A stretch of DNA of 8,046 nt from the NCBI GenBank assembly GCA_005888335.1, contig VAWY01000049.1:1-8046 (forward strand), in the 5' to 3' direction. Position numbers and translations under genes: made by a program. Positions 6,648-8,046 of the stretch are shown here, one piece after another; the stretch's first letter is position 1, and every line of letters starts with the position of its first letter. The stretch comes from Actinomycetota bacterium. GTDB taxonomy: Bacteria > Actinomycetota > Thermoleophilia > Solirubrobacterales > Solirubrobacteraceae. The notes under the pieces are model-generated. The model had not been told where the DNA came from, searched no databases, and worked only from the letters and a program-made list of their open reading frames with translations.

Positions 6648-7178
6648 ATGTTTGCGCCACAACGTCCTCTCCGGCCCGGCAACCTGCCGGCGAGCGCCGA
6701 CATCGACGCCGTGCCGCGGAGCGTGCGGAACAACGGCGCCCGGAGTGGGCCGCCATTGCGTGCGCTCATCCCTCCTTTCCACGTGCGGGTCGCCGAGCGC
6801 GACGGCGTGCGCGTCGTCGAGGTCGAGGGTGAGCTCGACATCCGGACCGCCCCGTCGCTGGCTGTCGCGCTCGGCGACGACGACGGGCGCGCCGAGGCGC
6901 TCGTGCTGGACCTCGCCAAGGTCCCGTTCGTTTCGTCGACCGGCGTGCGACTCATCGTCGCATCTCACCGGCGGCTGTCGCGGCGTCGCGGCCTGGCGCT
7001 CGCCGGTGTGCAGCCGAGCGTCGCGCATCTGCTCGAGATCGTCGGCCTGGCCAACGTGCTGCTCAGTGCGGCCGACGTCTCAGCGGCGAGCAGGCTCCTG
7101 GCCGATCGCGATGACGGGGCGGTCGATCGCGCGACGGTCGGCTCGCGGAAGCCCAGCACCGCGGCGACCAGGTCGTGA
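6648..7178 (+). CDS. STAS-domain protein, anti-anti-sigma-factor-like
   Basis: A 176-residue protein. Residues 1-42 are a Pro/Arg-rich, probably disordered N-terminal extension. Residues 43-140 form a STAS domain: FHVRVAERDGVRVVEVEGELDI (44-65), the ALVLDLAKVPFVSSTGVRLI strand-helix unit (84-103), and LALAGVQPSVAHLLEIVGL (116-134). In SpoIIAA/RsbV-type partner-switch proteins the phosphorylated Ser sits in DSSG or DSTG; here the motif is SSTG, with Ser97 as candidate acceptor and Ser96 in place of the usual Asp. Such proteins bind anti-sigma kinases and free a sigma factor under stress. No kinase or sigma gene is in the window, so a partner elsewhere must be assumed. At about 36 residues the tail after the domain is also long. 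The stop overlaps the next gene's GTG, so the two genes are co-translated. Confidence 0.88.
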   Translation: MFAPQRPLRPGNLPASADIDAVPRSVRNNGARSGPPLRALIPPFHVRVAERDGVRVVEVEGELDIRTAPSLAVALGDDDGRAEALVLDLAKVPFVSSTGVRLIVASHRRLSRRRGLALAGVQPSVAHLLEIVGLANVLLSAADVSAASRLLADRDDGAVDRATVGSRKPSTAATRS

Positions 7179-7609
7179 CCAGGGAGACGCCGGCGCTGCC
7201 GCGACAGGTCCTCGTCCTCATCGGCAGCCGCCAGGCCGCGACCGCCGCAACCGAGGCTGCGGTGGCCGCCGCCGACCCGCGGGCCCGCATGACCCTGCTC
7301 GCGGTCGCGGCGCCGCCGGGCGTCTTCGCGCGCCAGTACGTCGAGGTCCGCGCGTTGCAGGCGGACATCCTCGGGGACGTCAACAGCTGGCTCGCCATCG
7401 CACTGGACGCGATCCCGCCGACCGTCGCGGTCAAGGCGCTGACCGTACTCGACCGGCCTGTGCGGGCCGTGCGTCGTCTGGTCGAGAGCGCCGACTTCGA
7501 TCTCGTCGTCTGGCACCGGCGCCCTGGCCTGGCCGGCAGGGGCGACGCGCGCGCCGCGGCGACTCTCCGCAGGTACGGCGTTCCCGCGCTGTCGCTGCCC
7601 GCGGGGTGA
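7175..7609 (+). CDS. Small universal-stress-protein-like protein
   Basis: A 144-residue alpha/beta protein starting at a GTG that overlaps the STAS stop (GTGA). The layout follows the UspA fold: first strand QVLVLIGS (11-18), a helix of Ala/Thr (ATAATEAAVAAA), second strand MTLLAVAAPP, a long helix (about 50-80), third strand VAVKALTVL, a helix with PVRAVRRLVESA, fourth strand DLVVWHRR (about 109-116), and a closing RYGVPALSLPAG, like the usual CPVLVVP ending. The G-2x-G-9x-G(S/T) ATP motif of ATP-binding Usp proteins is not seen; the corresponding stretch is RRPGLAGRGDARAAATLRR. It is therefore either a non-nucleotide-binding Usp relative or a similar small Rossmann-like protein. Pairing with a STAS protein points to a stress-response role. 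Confidence 0.6.
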   Translation: MTRETPALPRQVLVLIGSRQAATAATEAAVAAADPRARMTLLAVAAPPGVFARQYVEVRALQADILGDVNSWLAIALDAIPPTVAVKALTVLDRPVRAVRRLVESADFDLVVWHRRPGLAGRGDARAAATLRRYGVPALSLPAG

Positions 7610-7980
7610 GCTGACGGTGACGGGCTCGACCCACGCGAGAGCCCCGGTGGCGCACGCAGTTGGCGAGCCTCGGGCCGACGTGCTCCGCGTACGGGCTGAG
7701 TGACCGCCCGAGGATTCAGGCAACCGGAGCCGCGCGACCGGCGCGTGGAGTATGAGCGCAGTATGGAACCGCCAGCCGAGTGGCGTGTGCGGGTGGTCCC
7801 GGCAGGGGGCGTGAGGTCCGACCGGCTCGTCATCCCCGGCGTGCGACCCCGAGCGACCGCATCGAGGCATGTGGTCCATCATCCGCGCCTGCGCTGTACC
7901 GCTGCAGTATCGTGGACGCTTGGCGCTGAACAGTCGCCTTTCTCCTGATTCAGGAAAATTGCGGATTTGCAGGGTCTTTT
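7610..7980. other. 371-bp stretch without a convincing gene
   Basis: It begins with a weak hairpin after the Usp-like stop: GGGCTC (7622-7627) pairs with GAGCCC (7639-7644), loop 11, no U-tract. An open frame 7700-7948 from a GTG (82 codons, with an internal ATG at 7764) has no ribosome binding site I would trust and no recognisable domain; its Arg/Pro/Val-rich product looks like chance coding in GC-rich DNA. From about 7940 the sequence turns AT-richer ahead of the tRNA gene and holds the palindrome at 7943-7955. Confidence 0.5.
7943..7955. repeat. Short perfect inverted repeat upstream of the tRNA gene
   Basis: TCCTGA (7943-7948) and TCAGGA (7950-7955) are perfect inverted arms around a single T. 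It lies 25 bp before the tRNA, in an AT-richer patch. It could be a protein-binding site or a small hairpin in the promoter region; I see no clear -35/-10 pair for the tRNA. Confidence 0.35.
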
Positions 7981-8046
7981 GCCGACGTAGCTCAGTTGGT
8001 AGAGCACTTCACTCGTAATGAAGGGGTCGCCGGTTCGAGTCCGGCC
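7981..8046 (+). tRNA. tRNA-Thr(CGT), 3' end outside window
   Basis: The cloverleaf can be read directly. Acceptor 5' strand is GCCGACG (7981-7987), then TA, D-stem GCTC/GAGC around AGTTGGTA, anticodon stem CTTCA/TGAAG with loop CTCGTAA, variable loop GGGTC, T-stem GCCGG/CCGGC around TTCGAGT. The anticodon CGT reads ACG, giving threonine. The window ends at the first base of the acceptor 3' strand, so about six bases plus the discriminator are missing. tRNA genes are common integration targets, but no att-like repeat of its 3' end can be tested here. Confidence 0.96.

Noticed and set aside
6965..7882. Long minus-strand open frame opposite the STAS tail and Usp-like gene
   Set aside because: Low-complexity Arg/Ala/Thr/Gly content and no motif; typical GC-rich antisense shadow.
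7700..7948. 82-codon open frame between the Usp-like gene and the tRNA
   Set aside because: GTG start without a ribosome binding site, no recognisable fold or motif, and it runs into the probable tRNA promoter region.
7981..8046. tRNA as the edge of an integrated element
   Set aside because: No integrase, direct repeat of the tRNA 3' end or transposase is visible; the 3' end itself lies outside the window.

Overview
This is a very GC-rich bacterial window with actinobacterial character. GC-ending codons dominate, there are ATGA/GTGA stop-start overlaps, and one mRNA looks leaderless. The enzymes are of the acyl-CoA and flavin-monooxygenase types common in soil Actinomycetota. A Thermoleophilia/Solirubrobacterales-like or mycolic-type actinobacterium is a guess from style, not a demonstrated placement.

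Left part (1-2214): the 3' end of a TetR-family regulator runs in from the left edge. After it come about 1.65 kb of enzyme remnants: a glyoxalase/extradiol-dioxygenase (VOC) N-terminal piece with two frameshifts; the C-terminal two thirds of an NAD-dependent epimerase/dehydratase; a short-chain dehydrogenase (SDR) whose middle, including the catalytic residues, is missing; and, on the opposite strand, the C-terminal half of a FabG-like SDR with several frameshifts and its catalytic Tyr changed. This looks like a decayed catabolic cluster.

Middle (2215-6210): two divergent, intact transcription units share a short AT-rich control region (about 4232-4303). Leftward: an enoyl-CoA hydratase/isomerase (PaaG-like active site) and a long-chain/isovaleryl-type acyl-CoA dehydrogenase, one base apart, with the broken SDR lying downstream. 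Rightward: a luciferase-like flavin monooxygenase and its partner FMN reductase (the CE1758/CE1759-type pair), overlapping by 4 bp. Together they suggest oxidation of an unidentified substrate by FMNH2 and O2, with acyl-CoA intermediates handled by the leftward operon.

Right part (6211-8046): a strong sigma-70-type promoter leads into a small ORF of about 49 codons with a good ribosome binding site. Next come a STAS-domain anti-anti-sigma-like protein and, overlapping it by 4 bp, a small universal-stress-protein-like protein. About 370 bp without a convincing gene follow, and then a tRNA-Thr(CGT) gene cut by the right edge.

The most striking non-gene signal is a repeated promoter module. A 14-base block containing TTGACA, then exactly 17 bp, then a 9-base block beginning TACGCT, occurs at 812-851 and 6224-6263 with unrelated spacer sequence. 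The 10-base core AAAGAACTTG also occurs in the divergent control region at 4279-4288.
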